This document shows, one piece after another, positions 4,852 through 6,276 of a stretch of 6,276 nucleotides of DNA. Below the pieces are notes generated by a model that saw only the letters and a list, made by a program, of their open reading frames with translations, had not been told where the DNA came from and searched no databases. Both the position numbers and the translations under genes were made by a program. Source of the stretch: Planctomycetaceae bacterium (GTDB lineage: Bacteria > Planctomycetota > Phycisphaerae > Phycisphaerales > SM1A02); NCBI GenBank assembly GCA_002685335.1, contig NYWY01000023.1:1-6276 (forward strand), given 5' to 3'. The stretch's first letter is position 1. Each line of letters begins with the position of its first letter.

Positions 4852-5226
4852 TCACTTCTTGCCGCGCTTGACGCCGTACTTCGATCGGCCCTGCTGACGG
4901 CCGTCGACGCCGAGGCAGTCGAGCGAACCACGAACCACGTGGTACCGGACGCCCGGGAGGTCGCGGACTCGTCCGCCACGCACGAGCACGATCGAGTGCT
5001 CCTGCAGGTTGTGGCCTTCACCACCGATGTAGGCGGTGATTTCCTTGCCGTTGGAGAGCCGGACACGTGCCACCTTTCGAAGCGCGGAGTTCGGCTTCTT
5101 GGGCGTGACGGTGCGAACCTGAAGGCAGACGCCTCGCCGCTGGGGGCACGCGTCGAGGTCCTTGACCTTCGACTTCACGGCCTGGGGGCGTCGGGGCTTG
5201 CGAACGAGTTGGTTGATGGTCGGCAT
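4852..5226 (-). CDS. rpsL: 30S ribosomal protein S12 (uS12)
   Basis: uS12 sits at the decoding centre and tunes accuracy. All 124 residues align with the family without gaps: [10 protein letters not shown] at 1-10, CPQRRGVC at 27-34, [17 protein letters not shown] at 41-57, [11 protein letters not shown] at 68-78, [17 protein letters not shown] at 84-100, and [10 protein letters not shown] at the end. Lys43, the commonest streptomycin-resistance site, is wild type. Residue 88 is Arg (codon CGC), where E. coli and Mycobacterium tuberculosis have Lys88. Asp89, the residue methylthiolated by RimO in E. coli, is kept. The start is fixed by family homology; the Shine-Dalgarno is poor (GAGA ten or so bases upstream). 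A promoter at 5281-5309, a palindrome and a leader hairpin precede it. Unlike many genomes, rpoC is not upstream and rnhA is instead. Confidence 0.99.
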   Translation of the reverse strand: MPTINQLVRKPRRPQAVKSKVKDLDACPQRRGVCLQVRTVTPKKPNSALRKVARVRLSNGKEITAYIGGEGHNLQEHSIVLVRGGRVRDLPGVRYHVVRGSLDCLGVDGRQQGRSKYGVKRGKK

Positions 5227-5248
5227 GCAGGTTCTCTGTCGGTCGGGT

Positions 5249-5277
5249 CGGCACGCCCCGAGAAATGGGGCGAGCCG
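5249..5277 (-). promoter_or_regulatory. Leader hairpin at the 5' end of the rpsL transcript
   Basis: CGCCCC (5254-5259) pairs with GGGGCG (5267-5272) around a 7-base loop. Past an A-A mismatch (U-U in RNA), CGGC (5249-5252) pairs with GCCG (5274-5277), giving ten base pairs. From the promoter at 5281-5309, transcription would start close to 5274, so the hairpin would lie at or near the 5' end of the rpsL mRNA, about 22 bases before the start codon. It may aid stability or control. Confidence 0.55.
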
Positions 5278-5280
5278 GAC

Positions 5281-5309
5281 AGGATACCGGGACCCCGCTC
5301 GAAGGGCAA
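5281..5309 (-). promoter_or_regulatory. Sigma70-type promoter for rpsL-rpsG
   Basis: On the minus strand, TTGCCC (5309-5304, 4 of 6) and TATCCT (5286-5281, 4 of 6, with the key T, A and final T) are separated by exactly 17 bases, ending 54 bases before the rpsL start. It lies in the only gap between rnhA and rpsL. A perfect palindrome abuts the -35 box on its upstream side. Confidence 0.6.
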
Positions 5310-5324
5310 GGATCGATTCGATCC
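5310..5324. promoter_or_regulatory. 15-bp palindrome abutting the rpsL -35 box (candidate operator)
   Basis: GGATCGA-T-TCGATCC is a perfect inverted repeat around a single central base. Its edge at 5310 touches the proposed rpsL -35 hexamer (5304-5309). Placement and symmetry fit a dimeric activator or repressor site, but no regulator can be named. Confidence 0.45.
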
Positions 5325-5338
5325 CGATCTCACTTCAC

Positions 5339-5355
5339 ATCCCCACCGGGGGGAT
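5339..5355 (-). other. Small GC-rich hairpin at the rnhA stop codon
   Basis: ATCCCC (5339-5344) and GGGGAT (5350-5355) form a 6-bp stem with a 5-base loop, overlapping the last base of the rnhA stop codon. No T run follows on the minus strand, so it is at best a weak terminator for rnhA. Confidence 0.35.
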
Positions 5356-5831
5356 CACTCGACGACGCCGCCGATGCTTCGAATGCCGTCCTTGACCAGG
5401 GCGTCGCAACGCTCGTTTTCGACATGGCCGGTATGCCCCCGAACCCACGTGCAGGTGAGCCCCAACTGGGCGACCAGAACGTCCAACTCCTTCCACAGCA
5501 AGACGTTAAGGACTGGCTTGGCCGGTTTCCCTGCCTTCATCCAACCGCGGGCCTTCCAGCCTGCCATCCACTCCTCAATCCCCTGAAGCACGTATTTGCT
5601 GTCCGCGACCAGCTCGATCACCGGCTTTTCAGTGGTCGCATGAGCCAGTGCCGCCTCGAAACCGCGGATCACCGCGGTGAGTTCCATCCGGTTGTTGGTG
5701 GAGTCGGGCTCACCCCCGAAAGCCTCCTGGCGTTCGCCCTCGGGGGTCATCAAGACGAACGCCCACCCACCCGGGCCGGGATTCGGGGCGGCACCACCAT
5801 CGGTATAGAGTCGGTAGCCATTTTTCGGCAT
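5355..5831 (-). CDS. rnhA: Ribonuclease HI
   Basis: RNase HI cuts the RNA strand of RNA-DNA hybrids, removing R-loops and primer remnants, in the cytoplasm. The 158-residue length is normal (E. coli 155). The catalytic set is complete: Asp11 in YTDGGAAPNPGPGGW, Glu50 in NNRMELTAVI, Asp77 in LVADSKYVLQGIEEW, and Asp143 with His133 in RGHTGHVENERCDALV. The basic handle region (WMAGWKARGWMKAGKPAKP, 88-106) is present. ATG 5831 gives MPKNGYRLYTDGG, as expected for the family, with AAAAGGA about eleven bases upstream; the frame stays open further upstream but would run across the rpmF control region. It is divergent from rpmF and lies 128 bases upstream of rpsL on the same strand. A separate promoter for rpsL suggests they need not be one operon. 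Confidence 0.98.
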   Translation of the reverse strand: MPKNGYRLYTDGGAAPNPGPGGWAFVLMTPEGERQEAFGGEPDSTNNRMELTAVIRGFEAALAHATTEKPVIELVADSKYVLQGIEEWMAGWKARGWMKAGKPAKPVLNVLLWKELDVLVAQLGLTCTWVRGHTGHVENERCDALVKDGIRSIGGVVE

Positions 5832-5877
5832 CGTTTGTGGATTCCTTTTCCCCGGGCCTGGGGCATCTTGAGATTCC

Positions 5878-5906
5878 TTGACACCCCATCGGGGGCTTCG
5901 TAACCT
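5878..5906 (+). promoter_or_regulatory. Sigma70-type promoter for rpmF-plsX
   Basis: A perfect -35 box TTGACA (5878-5883) and TAACCT (5901-5906, matching the first two and last -10 bases) are separated by exactly 17 bases, about 80 bases before the rpmF start codon. The spacer holds CCCC-ATC-GGGG (5884-5894), a small inverted repeat that could bind a regulator. Transcription would start near 5913. Confidence 0.7.
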
Positions 5907-5985
5907 ATCCGATTCCCCCGAGCACACCCGTGCCCGCGGGCCGCCGACCGAATTCTCCGTTCTTCTCGATCCAGGAACACCGACG

Positions 5986-6174
5986 ATGTCCGTCCCCGCC
6001 TTCCGACAGTCCCCCGGTCGCACCCGACGCCGTCGGTCCCACGACGCGCTCGAGCGGCCCCACACCGTCCTCTGCCCGAACTGCGGCAGCGCGAAGCGTC
6101 CCCACACCGCCTGCCGGGAATGCGGCTACGTGCGCCCCGGCCTTCAGGTGAAGCCCACCAAGCCCACCGCCTGA
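5986..6174 (+). CDS. rpmF: 50S ribosomal protein L32 (bL32), zinc-ribbon form
   Basis: A 62-residue basic protein of the bL32 family, part of the large subunit near the exit tunnel region. The N-terminus MSVPAFRQSPGRTRRRRSHDAL follows the usual MAVPxRxxSxxRxxxRRSHDAL pattern. It is followed by a zinc ribbon: Cys30-x2-Cys33 (CPNCGSAKRPH) and Cys43-x2-Cys46 (CRECGY). All four cysteines are kept, so this is the zinc-binding form; many bacteria carry a cysteine-free copy used under zinc limitation. The C-terminal tail after the ribbon (VRPGLQVKPTKPTA) looks somewhat longer than in many homologues. ATG 5986 has AGGA nine bases upstream. A likely plsX starts 76 bases downstream on the same strand, the common rpmF-plsX order. 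Confidence 0.96.
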   Translation: MSVPAFRQSPGRTRRRRSHDALERPHTVLCPNCGSAKRPHTACRECGYVRPGLQVKPTKPTA

Positions 6175-6250
6175 AGCCCCCGCGGCCAAGGCCCTGTCAT
6201 CGAGCCTCCGGGACGCGCGAGCGGATCCCGAAGCGGATACGCTCTTCAAC

Positions 6251-6276
6251 ATGCGCATCGGCATCGACGTGACGGG
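6251..6276 (+). CDS. plsX: Start of a gene cut by the right edge, probably phosphate acyltransferase PlsX
   Basis: Only eight complete codons and part of a ninth are visible (MRIGIDVT, then G). PlsX proteins commonly begin MRIAxDxMGGD, so the start fits, although Thr replaces the usual Met/Ala at position 8. The main support is location: plsX very often follows rpmF on the same strand. PlsX makes acyl-phosphate from acyl-ACP for phospholipid synthesis. No convincing Shine-Dalgarno precedes ATG 6251. A glycosyltransferase, some of which begin MRIGIDxxG, cannot be excluded. Confidence 0.5.

Noticed and set aside
4609..5586. A 325-codon plus-strand open frame opposite rpsL and rnhA
   Set aside because: It is the reverse complement of two certain genes; no independent coding evidence.
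5832..6107. Upstream in-frame extension of rnhA to a start at 6107
   Set aside because: The extra residues have no RNase H homology and would overlap the rpmF promoter and coding region. The family start MPKNGYRLYTDGG fits ATG 5831.

Overview
This is a high-GC bacterial window, roughly two-thirds G+C by eye, with tightly packed genes on both strands. The best guess at origin is a planctomycete, probably Phycisphaerae-like and marine. The basis is the exported nickel superoxide dismutase with an HCxxPCGIY hook, the short rpsL-rpsG pair with no fusA after it, and the style of the secreted hypothetical protein. This is inference from protein character; no 16S or other firm marker is present.

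Layout, left to right. Positions 1-726 (minus) hold the first 242 codons of a secreted protein of unknown function, running off the left edge. A strong intrinsic terminator (766-801) separates it from a DinB/YfiT-like metal-binding protein (871-1395, minus). The 3' end of that gene runs into a six-copy 8-bp tandem repeat. Next comes a MoeB/ThiF/HesA-type E1-like adenylyltransferase (1511-2608, minus), then a nickel superoxide dismutase precursor (sodN, 2715-3326, minus). Diverging from sodN is an unrecognised 201-residue protein (3344-3949, plus). The two start codons are separated by only 17 bases, and a single palindrome in that gap supplies a Shine-Dalgarno-like sequence to both genes.

The right half is informational. 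A long hairpin (4045-4093) closes the minus-strand unit rpsL (uS12, 4852-5226) then rpsG (uS7, 4128-4628). Their 223-base spacer is rich in potential RNA structure, including a hairpin whose loop is part of an 11-base G (C in the RNA) run. A sigma70-type promoter, an abutting palindrome and a leader hairpin lie just upstream of rpsL. RNase HI (rnhA, 5355-5831, minus) follows. Diverging from it are a good sigma70-type promoter, rpmF (bL32, 5986-6174, plus) and the first codons of a gene that is plsX by position (6251 onward).

How they fit together: rpsL/rpsG and rpmF are translation genes. rpmF-plsX is the usual link between ribosomal protein bL32 and phospholipid synthesis. sodN is an oxidative-stress enzyme. 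The moeB/thiF-like gene is probably for sulfur-carrier activation, but its partner is not in view. No tRNA, rRNA, CRISPR array, insertion sequence or phage gene was seen, and no gap between genes exceeds 300 bases. I do not see a clear new multi-gene system. The most interesting items are the 17-base divergent start at sodN, the structured rpsL-rpsG spacer, the Arg at position 88 of uS12, and the tandem repeat at the end of the DinB-like gene.
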